Source: an uncultured Collinsella sp.
GTDB taxonomy: Bacteria > Actinomycetota > Coriobacteriia > Coriobacteriales > Coriobacteriaceae
Assembly (NCBI GenBank): GCA_900550195.1
Contig: URRB01000008.1
Coordinates: forward strand, 1 to 64,000
DNA length: 64,000 bases
Direction of reading: 5' to 3'
Shown here: positions 39,203 to 48,719 of the stretch, in pieces
Layout of the letters: the number at the start of each line of letters is the position of its first letter
Numbering within the stretch: position 1 is the first letter of the stretch
Program-made: the position numbers and the translations under genes
Notes under the pieces: generated by a model
Seen by the model: only the letters and a program-made list of their open reading frames with translations
Databases searched by the model: none
What the model was told of the DNA's origin: nothing

Positions 39203-39906
39203 TGCAAAAACGCATCACCATCTTTGATACCGTCCGCGGGTTTACGATGATTTCAATGGCAGGTTTTCACGCTTGCTACGATCTCGCCTACCTGTACGGT
39301 TGGGATATGCCCTGGTTTACCCAGACCGTCTTTCAAGACATCTGGCGCGCCAGCATCAGCTGGGTATTCTTGTTTATCGCGGGTTGGATGTGCACTCTTT
39401 CGCGCAACAATATCAAACGTGCCGCCAAATACGCCTTAGCAGCACTCGTCGTCTGGTTGGCAACAACACTTGTCTCAGTCGACGATTCGGTTAATTTTGG
39501 CATCATCTACTGTATGGCCGCATGTACCGGCATCGTAGCGTTGACCAATCCCGTCCTTAAGAAGATTTCGGCGAGATGGGGCGTGTCCCTATGCCTTGTG
39601 TTGTTCGCCCTCACCTGGAGCATCCCCAAAACGACCTACCCTGTCCCATACCTGGCGTGGCTAGGATTTCCGAGCCCTGGATTTATCTCAGGTGATTACT
39701 ACCCCATCATCCCGTTTATCTTTATGTATCTTGCAGGATACTTCGCCGCACACATAGCGAAGGGAATCGATAAGACCGTCCCTAGCTGGGCCTACGCGAA
39801 TCCCATCCCGGCGCTCGCCAGCCTTGGACGTCATGCACTCCCCTTTTATCTGCTGCATCAGCCCATCATTCTGGGCATTTTGGAGCTCGTCTACTCGGTG
39901 CGATAA
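39202..39906 (+). CDS. DUF1624 membrane protein (HGSNAT-like acyltransferase fold)
   Basis: 234 residues and about seven hydrophobic helices. The N-terminus FDTVRGFTMISMAGFHACYDL matches the DUF1624/heparan-glucosaminide N-acetyltransferase-like family (RG near the start of helix 1, then His). Members are thought to move acyl groups across the membrane, but bacterial substrates are mostly unknown. The start codon overlaps the lexA stop codon, so translation is coupled. Its 3' end overlaps the convergent hflX gene by 16 bases, leaving no room for a terminator between them. Confidence 0.8.
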   Translation: MQKRITIFDTVRGFTMISMAGFHACYDLAYLYGWDMPWFTQTVFQDIWRASISWVFLFIAGWMCTLSRNNIKRAAKYALAALVVWLATTLVSVDDSVNFGIIYCMAACTGIVALTNPVLKKISARWGVSLCLVLFALTWSIPKTTYPVPYLAWLGFPSPGFISGDYYPIIPFIFMYLAGYFAAHIAKGIDKTVPSWAYANPIPALASLGRHALPFYLLHQPIILGILELVYSVR

Positions 39907-41180
39907 CGCTCGAGCCGCGGCGCGATACGGGCCGGCAGCTTCGCCACAATACGAACGCCGTCCTCAAGATATTCCTCGTGCAAAAGGGTTCCCTGCTCAT
40001 GCACCAGCGTGATGAGGGCGCCCTCGCGATACGGGATATCAGCAGAAAGCAACACATCGGTAGCAGCCGCCTCACGAGCAATACGGTCGACGAGATCGTC
40101 GAGTCCCTCGCCCGTCTGGGCCGAGAACAGCACGGCCTCTGGATAGCGACGACGGAAGCTCAGCCGATCAACGCTATCGAGAAGATCGATTTTATTGAAT
40201 ACGGTAAGCGTTAAACGCTCTCCGGCGCCGATCTCATCAAGCACGCGGTCAACAGCCTCCAGCTGCCGTTCATAGTCCTCGTCAGACGCATCTACGACTT
40301 TGAGAATTAAATCGGCACCCAACACCTCGGACAGCGTCGATCTAAAGGCATCGACCAAACCATGCGGTAGCTTTTGAATAAAGCCGACGGTATCGGTAAT
40401 CGTCATGCCGCGACCGCCGGGCAGGCGATACGAACGCGTCGTCGGGTCGAGCGTAGCAAACAGCTTGTCCTGCGAAAGTACCGTAGAGCCGGTCAGGCGA
40501 TTGAGCAACGTCGATTTACCGGCATTGGTATAGCCGGCTAACGCGACGCGAAACGCCGGTGACTCAATGCGGCTCTTGGACTGGACATCGCGACGCTGTT
40601 CAACCTGCTTAAGCTCACGACGAAGCGCGGCAATCTTGTTGCGAATCAAGCGACGGTCGACCTCGAGCTGACTTTCACCCTGTCCAAAGCGTGAGCCGAT
40701 GCCACCGCGCGTCTGCTCCTTGGCAAGATGGCTCCACATGCCGCGCAGGCGAGGTAACAGATATTGAAGCTGTGCCAGCTGTACCTGCAGGCGTCCCTCA
40801 CGCGTCTGAGCATGCAGGCCAAAGATATCCAGGATCAGTGCTGTACGATCGATAATTTTTACCGGCTCGCCCACGGCCTTCTCCAAATAAGATTGTTGCG
40901 AAGGCGTAAGGTCATCGTCAAAAATAACGACATCGGCATCCATGCGATGCACCAGGCCGCACAACTCTTCAACCTTACCGGAACCGATAAACGATTTAGG
41001 ATACGGCTTTACCAAACGCTGTGACAAACGCGCCACGCACTGGGCACCAGCCGTGTGGGCAAGACGCTCCAGCTCATCGAGCGAGCGATCGAGCGGCCAT
41101 GCATTGTCGCGCCATTCAACACCAACCAAAATGGCACGCTCGGGCTCGGGTGCCGTGGGAACAAGGGGAAAACGGGCCAT
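39891..41180 (-). CDS. hflX: Ribosome-associated GTPase HflX
   Basis: 429 residues. The N-terminal HflX domain (SFIGSGKVEEL, DDLTPSQQ, EGRLQVQLAQLQY) and Gly-rich linker (RGGIGSRFGQGESQLE) precede the G domain: GYTNAGKSTL (P-loop), DTVGFI, NKIDLL. HflX splits stalled or stressed ribosomes. It is the last gene of miaB-miaA-hflX; its start codon overlaps the miaA stop by one base. The E. coli counterpart has the same miaA neighbourhood. No unusual residues. Confidence 0.94.
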   Translation of the reverse strand: MARFPLVPTAPEPERAILVGVEWRDNAWPLDRSLDELERLAHTAGAQCVARLSQRLVKPYPKSFIGSGKVEELCGLVHRMDADVVIFDDDLTPSQQSYLEKAVGEPVKIIDRTALILDIFGLHAQTREGRLQVQLAQLQYLLPRLRGMWSHLAKEQTRGGIGSRFGQGESQLEVDRRLIRNKIAALRRELKQVEQRRDVQSKSRIESPAFRVALAGYTNAGKSTLLNRLTGSTVLSQDKLFATLDPTTRSYRLPGGRGMTITDTVGFIQKLPHGLVDAFRSTLSEVLGADLILKVVDASDEDYERQLEAVDRVLDEIGAGERLTLTVFNKIDLLDSVDRLSFRRRYPEAVLFSAQTGEGLDDLVDRIAREAAATDVLLSADIPYREGALITLVHEQGTLLHEEYLEDGVRIVAKLPARIAPRLERYRTE

Positions 41181-42118
41181 TAGACAGCCTCAATACGATG
41201 CAGGATATCCTCAACGACCTCATCGATCGTAAATTCATCCATATCAAACCACACGATGCGATCATCGCGTTTAAACCACGAAAGCTGACGTTTGGCATAG
41301 CGACGCGAACGCATCTTGATGAGTTCGCGAGCCTCATCCATAGAAATCACGCCATTGAAAGCATCGATGATCTCTTTATAGCCAATTGCCTGCATCGAAG
41401 TCAGGGCATCTCCCAGCCCCTGGTCCATAAGACCGCGAACCTCATCAACAAGACCCTGCTCAAACATAAGATCGACGCGCAGGTTAATGCGCTCATAGAG
41501 CACCTCGCGATTACGCGTCAGACCAAACCACAGAGCGTGATAATGCTCGCGCGGAACACTAAACTGCGACTTTTGCTGCGCATAGGAGACGCCATCATCG
41601 TGCATTTCGAGCGCACGAATCACGCGGCGAACATTATGGGGGTGGATGACCGCAGCGGACTCGGGGTCACGCTCGGCAAGCAGGGCATGCAGTTCTTCCT
41701 CGCCAATACGCTCGGCAAGCTCCTGATAGCCCACACGGCGATCGTCCTCAAGTTCACCCGAGGGAAAGTCCATCTCATCGAGGGCGGCCTTGAGATACAG
41801 CCCCGTACCCCCGCAAAACACCGGTAGGCGGCCCTCGCCAAGCAAGCGCTCAACATGCGCGCGAGCGTCAACCTGATAAAGCGCAGCAGAATATGCCACA
41901 CCCGGCTCTACAATGTCGACGAGACGCAGCGGCGCCGTACACTCATCGGGCGTCATCTTTGCGGTACCGATGTCCATGCCGCGATAGATTTGCATCGCAT
42001 CGCACGACAGCACTTCGGACGAAAGACGAGCTGCCAAACGGTCGGCAACATCGCTCTTACCAACCGCCGTCGGACCGACGATCGCAACGGCGGAAAGACC
42101 TGCCCCGGAAGAAACCAT
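41180..42118 (-). CDS. miaA: tRNA dimethylallyltransferase
   Basis: 312 residues. P-loop GPTAVGKS at the N-terminus, the DAMQIYRGMDIGTAK signature, FCGGTGLYLKA, and the C-terminal tRNA-binding region (SRRYAKRQLSWFKRDDRI). It adds the isoprenyl group to A37 of tRNAs reading U-starting codons. Its start overlaps the miaB stop by one base (TAATG), and it overlaps hflX in the same way, so all three are translationally coupled. MiaB then methylthiolates the product, placing successive pathway enzymes side by side. Confidence 0.95.
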   Translation of the reverse strand: MVSSGAGLSAVAIVGPTAVGKSDVADRLAARLSSEVLSCDAMQIYRGMDIGTAKMTPDECTAPLRLVDIVEPGVAYSAALYQVDARAHVERLLGEGRLPVFCGGTGLYLKAALDEMDFPSGELEDDRRVGYQELAERIGEEELHALLAERDPESAAVIHPHNVRRVIRALEMHDDGVSYAQQKSQFSVPREHYHALWFGLTRNREVLYERINLRVDLMFEQGLVDEVRGLMDQGLGDALTSMQAIGYKEIIDAFNGVISMDEARELIKMRSRRYAKRQLSWFKRDDRIVWFDMDEFTIDEVVEDILHRIEAV

Positions 42119-43488
42119 TAGCGCGGCTCGCCCACAACGGAGCCGGACAAATACCAGGTCTTGGCAACGTCAACGTCAACATCAACGATCTTGCCAACAA
42201 GCTGATCGATGCTGTAACCCTCGGGGATAGGCGCATGCACGGTCTGATTCTTGGGACTCTTGCCCAGCAGGACCGCGTCGTTCTTTTTACTCGTTCCCTC
42301 AATGAGCGCCGGCACCACAGTATGAAGCTCACCCTGGTTATACTCGTGTGCCGTGGTCTCGATAACCTTAACCAGGCGGTTGAAACGCTCGAGAACAACC
42401 TCATGCGGCGTAGGATCGTCAATCTCTGCGGCCGGGGTACCGGCGCGCTTGGAATAGATGAAGGTATAGGCCTGGGCATAGCGGACCGTCTCGGCAAGCG
42501 AGAGCGTCTGCTCAAAGTCTTCTTCAGTCTCGCCTGGGAAGCCAACGATAATATCGGTCGAGAGCGCGATATCGGGCATACGGTTGCGAATGCGATCGAC
42601 CAGGCCCAAATAGTCCTCACGTGTATAACGGCGATTCATCTCTTTGAGGATCCGCGTCGAACCTGACTGGACGGCCAGGTGCAGTTGCGGCATAACGGCA
42701 GACGTATCGGCCATGGCGTCGATGGTCTCGGGGAGAAGATCCTTGGGATGCGAAGACGTAAAGAAGATGCGCTCCACACCCGTATCGCCCACGGCACGCA
42801 GCAGATCGGCAAAACGCGGCTTGCCAAACAGATCGCGACCATATGAGTTAACGTTTTGGCCCAGCAGCGTAATCTCACGCACGCCCAGGTGCACCAAACC
42901 GGTCACCTCGTCGACAATCTCCTCGAAGGGGCGGCTCTTTTCGCGACCGCGCACATACGGCACGATGCAATAGGTGCAGAAATTATTGCAGCCCGTCATG
43001 ATGGGCACCCAAGCGTGATACTGGGTTTCGCGATGCCACGGCATGCTCATGGCATCCGTATCCTCATGCTCATTGGTGCGGATATGACGCTTGCCGTCAA
43101 GGAACGCCTCGGCAATGAGCTCGGCCACATGTGCAATAGAATGCGTGCCAAAGATGACATTGACGTTATCGACGTTGGTGAGCAGGCCCTCGCCATCACG
43201 CTGTGCGATGCAACCACCAACGGCAACCACGCGCTTGCCCGAAGGCGAAGGCGGCAGGCTTTTGCAGGAATTGCACTGACCGTACAGGCGAGTATCGGCG
43301 GCCTCGCGCACGCAGCATGTCATGAAGACAACAATATCAGCATGCTCGGGATCGAGCGCCATGAGGCAACCATAAGAATCGAGCAGACCGCTCACGCGCT
43401 CAGAGTCGTGCTGATTCATCTGGCAGCCAAAGGTGCGGATAAAGTAGGCTTTACCGGCAAGAATATCGCGTACGGAACGCTGGTCCAT
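42118..43488 (-). CDS. miaB: tRNA-2-methylthio-N6-dimethylallyladenosine synthase
   Basis: 456 residues. The N-terminal MTTase domain (FIRTFGCQMNQHDSE, TCCVREAADTRLYG) binds one Fe-S cluster. The radical-SAM motif CxxxCxxC is in GCNNFCTYCIVPYVRG, and a C-terminal TRAM domain follows. The start is placed at the ATG at 43488; an ATG two codons upstream is nearer the AGGA site and equally possible. The much longer open frame upstream overlaps spoVS and is spurious. It follows spoVS by about 50 bases and leads the miaB-miaA-hflX group. Confidence 0.94.
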   Translation of the reverse strand: MDQRSVRDILAGKAYFIRTFGCQMNQHDSERVSGLLDSYGCLMALDPEHADIVVFMTCCVREAADTRLYGQCNSCKSLPPSPSGKRVVAVGGCIAQRDGEGLLTNVDNVNVIFGTHSIAHVAELIAEAFLDGKRHIRTNEHEDTDAMSMPWHRETQYHAWVPIMTGCNNFCTYCIVPYVRGREKSRPFEEIVDEVTGLVHLGVREITLLGQNVNSYGRDLFGKPRFADLLRAVGDTGVERIFFTSSHPKDLLPETIDAMADTSAVMPQLHLAVQSGSTRILKEMNRRYTREDYLGLVDRIRNRMPDIALSTDIIVGFPGETEEDFEQTLSLAETVRYAQAYTFIYSKRAGTPAAEIDDPTPHEVVLERFNRLVKVIETTAHEYNQGELHTVVPALIEGTSKKNDAVLLGKSPKNQTVHAPIPEGYSIDQLVGKIVDVDVDVAKTWYLSGSVVGEPR

Positions 43489-43540
43489 GTGCATAAGTCC
43501 TAACGATGGAGAGGGGGGGGCGAATCGAGGCAAGCAGAAG

Positions 43541-43858
43541 CTATGCCACAGGCTTAACATCATCCATGACGACGTTATCCATAGCAGCTCGATTGATCTG
43601 GTGAACGTAGATAGAAAGGCGAATGGCCGTGCGCGACTCCCCGTTAATGAGGATGTCGGAGAACACGGGCGCGCAGGAAATATCAAAACCGGTTGGAATC
43701 AAAAAACCGCGCGCGATAGCCACGGCCTTAATGGCCTGGTTGACAGCACCAGCGCCGACACACTGGATGTTGACGGGTACACCATCCTTGACCATGCCGG
43801 CGATGGCGCCGGCAACGGACGCGGGCGATGATTTGCTTGATACCTTCAGGCAATCCAT
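43541..43858 (-). CDS. spoVS: Stage V sporulation protein S (SpoVS), Alba-like
   Basis: 105 residues. The conserved core LKVSSKSSPASVAGAIAGMV, VQCVGAGAVNQAIKA and PTGFDISC is typical of SpoVS, an Alba-fold nucleic-acid-binding candidate. AGGAG precedes the ATG at 43858. In Bacillus it affects sporulation and septation, but homologues are common in non-sporulating Gram-positives and extremophiles. Here it lies beside RNase Y and a GHKL ATPase, as in many Firmicutes where spoVS follows rny. The C-terminus is about 20 residues longer than in Bacillus. Confidence 0.88.
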   Translation of the reverse strand: MDCLKVSSKSSPASVAGAIAGMVKDGVPVNIQCVGAGAVNQAIKAVAIARGFLIPTGFDISCAPVFSDILINGESRTAIRLSIYVHQINRAAMDNVVMDDVKPVA

Positions 43859-43932
43859 GAAGAAACTCCTGCGTTTAAAAGTACGTTTTAACTGCAATAA
43901 CTGTATCGTACCGAGTGGACTCGGTAAAGGCA

Positions 43933-45018
43933 CTATTCCTCTTTGGCAAGATCGAAGGTCACAGTGATTCGATCACGCGAAACACGAATCTTTGGGTCGC
44001 CACAAAGGTTGAGATAGTACCGGGCGGCAAGGTCATTAAAGTCACGCTCCACAGCACGCGAAAACTGTGCCATGTCATCCTTGGCAATACGTAGCCCGCG
44101 ACGATCCTTCGCAAGATCGACAGGAGCCGGCGCATGCGAGGACGAATCACGCTCGCGCAGCAGACGCGCGGTCACACCGCGAACGGGCTTAATCTGCCCT
44201 GCCAAAATGCGATGAGCAGTGCGCTCGGACATCTCAAGACCCAAACCCGAACAGATACGGATAAAGTCCTCGGCATCAGAGGCAAGGCCTAAACGATCGA
44301 CAACCGGAAGCTCACTCTCGTCATCAATGAACAGGAGACGCGACGTATCGAGCCGACTTGACGCCTGAGCATAAAGGGTCGCGGCAATCTCAGACGGAGA
44401 ACCAAGATAGACATCGCAACCACGCAACTCCTCGAGCGCAAACTCACAAGCAGCGCGAATAATATTATGCGGGCCGCGAGCACAGACATAACGTCCGTCC
44501 TCATCCTTGACGGCCTGGGGCCAGCTGGACTGATCGGCACGCTCACTGAGGCGGTCGGCCGCAACGCTCACCTTAAAGGCCGAGCCAAGGTCGACACCAG
44601 ACGTGACCACACGGGCCTCGTCAGTGTTCTGCTTGATCGAAAACAATGCCATGCCACGACCGTGAACGCCCCAACGGTCCATCTTCATGCTCTCGAGCTT
44701 GGAGGTAACGCGGGCATCGAAGATTCGCTCTTGCATATCCTGCGGAACGCCCGAACCGTTATCCAGAAAGACAAGCGTGCGGACGCCATCTTCCTTGGTC
44801 GTGGCGAGATAGACCTTGTCGGCACCAGCATCGCGAGCATTACGGAGCATTTCGATGACGATATCCTCGACATGCTGAATGTCGTGCTTTGCCTGGCGCC
44901 GCTCGGCCTCCGAAACGCGGAGGCGGACATACCCCTCGCCAAGGTTCTCCTCGACGCGAAGGTTGCCCTCCCCCGACATCGACGCGATAAATGAGATGAG
45001 CTCGTTCGCGTCGCTCAT
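43933..45018 (-). CDS. GHKL-fold ATPase of unknown function
   Basis: 361 residues. The ATP-binding Bergerat fold is complete in the first third: N-box EMLRNARDAGADK, G1-box DNGSGVPQDM, G2 region WGVHGRGMAL. There is no dimerisation His box, membrane helix or response-regulator domain, so it is not a normal histidine kinase, and no MutL or HSP90 C-terminal domain is visible. The C-terminal 200 residues include RTAHRILAGQIKPVRGVTAR, possibly nucleic-acid binding. It starts one base after the rny stop codon and precedes spoVS. Its role is unknown; a link to RNA or DNA maintenance is inferred from context only. Confidence 0.8.
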   Translation of the reverse strand: MSDANELISFIASMSGEGNLRVEENLGEGYVRLRVSEAERRQAKHDIQHVEDIVIEMLRNARDAGADKVYLATTKEDGVRTLVFLDNGSGVPQDMQERIFDARVTSKLESMKMDRWGVHGRGMALFSIKQNTDEARVVTSGVDLGSAFKVSVAADRLSERADQSSWPQAVKDEDGRYVCARGPHNIIRAACEFALEELRGCDVYLGSPSEIAATLYAQASSRLDTSRLLFIDDESELPVVDRLGLASDAEDFIRICSGLGLEMSERTAHRILAGQIKPVRGVTARLLRERDSSSHAPAPVDLAKDRRGLRIAKDDMAQFSRAVERDFNDLAARYYLNLCGDPKIRVSRDRITVTFDLAKEE

Positions 45019-45019
45019 G

Positions 45020-46570
45020 TTATTTAGCGATATCGACAGCGCGGCTCTCGCGAATCACGACGACGCGCACCTGACCGGGATACTCCATCTCTTCCTCGAT
45101 CTGATGGGCGATATCGTGAGCCAGGACCGTGGACTGGGCATCGGAGATCTTGTCCGGCTGAACCATGACGTGTACCTCGCGACCAGCCTGCATGGCATAG
45201 GTACGCTCGACGCCTTCATGGGAGTTGGCGATCTCCTCGAGCTTCTCGAGACGCTTGATGTAGTTCTCGGCAGACTCGCGACGGGCACCGGGGCGAGAGG
45301 CAGAGACAGCATCGGCGGCCTGCACCAGGACATCGAGCACCGTGTTGGGGTCGACATCGGCATGGTGAGCCTCGATAGCGTGGACGATAACGGGCTTCTC
45401 GCCATAACGGCGGGCAAGCTCAGCGCCGATGACGGCATGCGGCCCCTCGACGTCATGGTCGATTGCCTTGCCCAGGTCGTGCAGCAGGCCGGCGCGCTTG
45501 GCGGTCACGACGTCCAGGCCAAGCTCGGAAGCCATCACGCCGCACAGGTCAGAGACTTCGAGGGAGTGCTGAAGCACGTTCTGACCAAACGAGGTACGGT
45601 AGCGCAGGGCACCAAGGGTCTTGACGATCTCGGGGTGCAGGTCGTGAATGCCGGTATCGAATGCAGCTTGCTCGCCAGCCTCGCGCACGCGCTGCTGAAC
45701 CAGGTCGGCAGCCTTGTGATACATCTCCTCGATGCGGGCGGGGTGAATGCGGCCGTCGGCGATGAGGTTCTCGAGGGCGACACGGGCGGTCTCACGACGG
45801 ACCGGATCGAAGCTCGAAAGAACGACGGTCTCGGGCGTGTCGTCGATCACGAGGTTGACGCCGGAAACCTGCTCGAAGGTCCGGATGTTGCGACCCTCGC
45901 GACCGATGATACGGCCCTTGAGGTCATCAGAGGGAATGTGCACGGAGGTAACGGTGACCTCGGCAGTGTGGTCGGCAGCGCAGCGCTGAATCGCCAGGGA
46001 AAGAATCTCCTGGGCGGTCTTGTGGCACTCGGCGCGAACCTGCTGCTCGGACTCGCGAATAATCGTGGCGGCCTCGTGGGTGACCTCGCCGCGAACCTTA
46101 TCGAGGAGCTCCTTGTGGGCATCCTCGCGGGTAAGGTCGGCGATACGCTCGAGCTCGGAGGTCTGCTTTGCGCAGAGTTCCTCGAGCTCACGGGAGCGCT
46201 TCTCGATCTGACCGGCCTGACTGGACAGCTGATGCTCGCGCTTGTCGAGAGCGTCGTTGCGGCGATCGAGGGATTCCTCGCGCTGCATCACGCGGTTCTC
46301 GAGCGTACGAATCTCGCTCTTACGCTGCTTGTCCTCGGCCTCGGCGGCCTGCTTGTTCTTGATGATCTCCTCTTTAGCCTCGAGCAGAGCCTCTTTTTTG
46401 AGGGTCTCGGCCTGACGCTTTGCATCACCGATCAGGGACTCAGCCTGTGCGTGTGCCGACTGGATCTTTTCGTCGGCCTCGTGAAGACTACCCTGCTTGG
46501 CGGTGCGCATGTAGGCAATGGCGGCGATGGCACCCAAAACGATGCCAACGAGCGCTGCAATGATAGGCAT
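45020..46570 (-). CDS. rny: Ribonuclease Y
   Basis: 516 residues. An N-terminal membrane anchor (IIAALVGIVLGAIAAIAYM) is followed by a long coiled coil (about 25-200), a KH domain (IIGREGRNIRTFEQVSGV) and an HD domain (LLHDLGKAIDHDVEGPHA). It is the membrane-bound endonuclease that starts mRNA decay in many Gram-positive bacteria. The start codon at 46570 follows AAGGAG; two residues upstream are a less likely start. The 250 bases before it (46571-46827) hold no gene, only hairpins (46606-46631 and the recX terminator). Confidence 0.95.
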   Translation of the reverse strand: MPIIAALVGIVLGAIAAIAYMRTAKQGSLHEADEKIQSAHAQAESLIGDAKRQAETLKKEALLEAKEEIIKNKQAAEAEDKQRKSEIRTLENRVMQREESLDRRNDALDKREHQLSSQAGQIEKRSRELEELCAKQTSELERIADLTREDAHKELLDKVRGEVTHEAATIIRESEQQVRAECHKTAQEILSLAIQRCAADHTAEVTVTSVHIPSDDLKGRIIGREGRNIRTFEQVSGVNLVIDDTPETVVLSSFDPVRRETARVALENLIADGRIHPARIEEMYHKAADLVQQRVREAGEQAAFDTGIHDLHPEIVKTLGALRYRTSFGQNVLQHSLEVSDLCGVMASELGLDVVTAKRAGLLHDLGKAIDHDVEGPHAVIGAELARRYGEKPVIVHAIEAHHADVDPNTVLDVLVQAADAVSASRPGARRESAENYIKRLEKLEEIANSHEGVERTYAMQAGREVHVMVQPDKISDAQSTVLAHDIAHQIEEEMEYPGQVRVVVIRESRAVDIAK

Positions 46571-46770
46571 GCTCACTCCTTTTTATGGATTCGTTACACA
46601 ACAAAGCGAACCGTCCTTATGAACGGCTCGCGACATTTGAGTAATATGGGCGCAGCTTATGCGGGTCGGATACAGATAAACATATAAACAAACTCATCAC
46701 AGATGAGCACATATCACAAAGCAAATGACAGTGTTTATCGTACGTTGAACCACAACAACTGTCAAATAAA

Positions 46771-46813
46771 TGGCCCCAGTACGGCGGCTAAAACGCGGTG
46801 AACGGCGGGGCCA
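46771..46813 (-). terminator. Terminator of recA-recX
   Basis: TGGCCCC (46771-46777) pairs with GGGGCCA (46807-46813) around a partly paired 29-base interior. On the minus strand it is followed by TTTATTT, 14 bases past the recX stop codon. Confidence 0.65.
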
Positions 46814-46827
46814 CAAAACGCATACGC

Positions 46828-47520
46828 CTAAAGCGCACATCCCTCGCATTCGGCATCGAGACGTGCCTTAACGGCATCGGCGGCGATGTGATACGAGAAG
46901 CCCTTGCCCATCAAAAACCGAACCAGTTTTTCGAATCCGCACGTCTCTGGAACACGCCGCTTGGCGAGCAGGGCTGACGCACGCGCCAAATCGTCTTCGA
47001 CAGCAAAATAATCCTCGGGATAACCGGGAATGTCATCGAGCACGACATGACGGCGCTTAAGTTCGGTCTCGATTTTGCGCTGACCCCAACCGCGCCGCTT
47101 GCGTTCCTCGATAAAGTACGAGCAAAAGCGGTTCTCGTCTAAAAAGTGATACTCGGTGGCGCGCTCGACGGCGAAATCGATCGCGGGCTGGCGGAAGCCG
47201 TAGCAAGCCAGCTTGTCACGGACCTCACCCGTCGCATGGTCACGGCGTGATAACATCTCGGTCACCATGGTAAGTGCACATTTACGCTCGATGAGCTGCA
47301 CAGCCTCACGAAAGTTATCCCAATCACAGGGAAAATCGGGGCGGTTTTTGAGATACAGCCGCGCAACCCGCACGGGAATCCAAATGGACCGTTCAAAACC
47401 GCCCTCAAGCTCACAATCGATATGCGCGCAGGGCTTTTTAGACGCATACCCGCTCGAGAACGAGGAGGCCGCCTTCTTATCGGGAAAGACGACCGTAGCC
47501 TCGGTCACCGTATACGACAT
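46828..47520 (-). CDS. recX: Regulatory protein RecX
   Basis: 230 residues of all-helical RecX repeats (ALTMVTEMLSRRDHATGEVRDKL, YHFLDENRFCSYFIEERKRRGWGQRKIE). RecX binds the RecA filament and inhibits recombinase activity. It starts 11 bases after the recA stop codon, as is usual, and would be co-induced with recA by LexA. The N-terminal 75 residues are longer than in E. coli, as in many actinobacterial and Firmicute homologues. A short Cys pair (CEGC) ends the protein; its role is unknown. Confidence 0.9.
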   Translation of the reverse strand: MSYTVTEATVVFPDKKAASSFSSGYASKKPCAHIDCELEGGFERSIWIPVRVARLYLKNRPDFPCDWDNFREAVQLIERKCALTMVTEMLSRRDHATGEVRDKLACYGFRQPAIDFAVERATEYHFLDENRFCSYFIEERKRRGWGQRKIETELKRRHVVLDDIPGYPEDYFAVEDDLARASALLAKRRVPETCGFEKLVRFLMGKGFSYHIAADAVKARLDAECEGCAL

Positions 47521-47531
47521 GAGCGTAACCG

Positions 47532-48680
47532 CTACTCGTCGTCATCATCGAGCATGGCGGAACCATCGATGGCGTAAAGCTCGTCAAACTCCTCAGGCGC
47601 AGGCTGATCGGTCAGCTCGACCTCGGACGGAGCATCGTCATCAAACTCAAGCCCGCAGGCAAGGCGGACCTTATGCTCAATCTCGTCAGCGCAATCGGGG
47701 TGTTCGCGCAGGAACGCCTTGGCGGCCTCGCGACCGTTGCCGAGCTTGTCCTCGCCATAGGCAAACCAGGAGCCCATCTTCTTGCAGATGCCGCACTCGA
47801 CAGCCATGTCCAAGATCGAGCCCTCCTTAGAGATGCCCGTACCATACATGATGTCGAACTCAGCAGAACGGAACGGAGCTGCCACCTTGTTCTTAACGAC
47901 CTTGGCGCGCACGCGGTTACCGATAACCTCGTCCTTAAGCTTAATGCTGTCGATGCGGCGAATGTCGATACGCACCGAAGAGAAGAACTTAAGGGCGCGG
48001 CCGCCCGTCGTGGTCTCGGGATTGCCGAACATGACGCCGATCTTCTCACGCAGCTGGTTAATGAAGATGCACGTCGTGTTGGACTTGGACAGCGAGCCGG
48101 CGAGCTTGCGGAGCGCCTGGCTCATCAGGCGAGCCTGAAGACCGACCGTAGTGTCGCCGATTTCTCCCTCGATCTCGGCACGCGGGGTCAGAGCGGCGAC
48201 GGAGTCGACGACAATGGCATCGATGGCGCCGGAACGCACGAGCATGTCAACAATCTCGAGCGCCTGCTCGCCCGTATCGGGCTGAGAAATGAGCACCTCG
48301 TCGATATCCACGCCGATGCGCGCGGCATACGTGGGATCGAGCGCATGCTCGGCATCGATAAATGCCACAACGCCACCCATTGCCTGGGCCTCGGCCAGGA
48401 TCTCGAGCGAAAGCGTCGTCTTACCGGAGGACTCGGGACCGTAAATCTCGACGATACGGCCGCGCGGCACGCCGCCGATACCCAGCGCGGCATCGAGGGC
48501 CAGAGCGCCCGTGGGAATGGCCTCGACCTCGAGCTCGGGACCACCGTCGCCGTACCTCATGATGGAACCCTGGCCGAATTTCTTCTCGATCTCGGCCTTG
48601 GTGGTGGCGATCATCTCATCGCGCTCTTTACCCGTCGTGCGAGCATGAACGGTACGTACGGGACCTGAATTCTTGGCCAT
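47532..48680 (-). CDS. recA: Recombinase RecA
   Basis: 382 residues. Walker A is in YGPESSGKTTL, the catalytic Glu in IDAEHALDP, Walker B is AIVVDSVAAL, loop L1 lies in EIEGEIGDT, and L2 in NQLREKIGVMFGNPETTTGG. It catalyses strand exchange and activates LexA self-cleavage. It has a long, very acidic C-terminal tail. The ATG at 48680 follows AGGAGG. A perfect LexA box at 48720-48731 lies 40 bases upstream, so it is SOS-regulated. Confidence 0.96.
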   Translation of the reverse strand: MAKNSGPVRTVHARTTGKERDEMIATTKAEIEKKFGQGSIMRYGDGGPELEVEAIPTGALALDAALGIGGVPRGRIVEIYGPESSGKTTLSLEILAEAQAMGGVVAFIDAEHALDPTYAARIGVDIDEVLISQPDTGEQALEIVDMLVRSGAIDAIVVDSVAALTPRAEIEGEIGDTTVGLQARLMSQALRKLAGSLSKSNTTCIFINQLREKIGVMFGNPETTTGGRALKFFSSVRIDIRRIDSIKLKDEVIGNRVRAKVVKNKVAAPFRSAEFDIMYGTGISKEGSILDMAVECGICKKMGSWFAYGEDKLGNGREAAKAFLREHPDCADEIEHKVRLACGLEFDDDAPSEVELTDQPAPEEFDELYAIDGSAMLDDDDE

Positions 48681-48719
48681 GAATAGCCCTCCTCTTAACA
48701 ACCTGCATCGATAATAAAC

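Noticed and set aside
43541..43686. Longer N-terminus for miaB up to 43686
   Set aside because: The extension overlaps spoVS and has no MTTase-family similarity. The MDQRSVRDIL start fits the family and the AGGA site.
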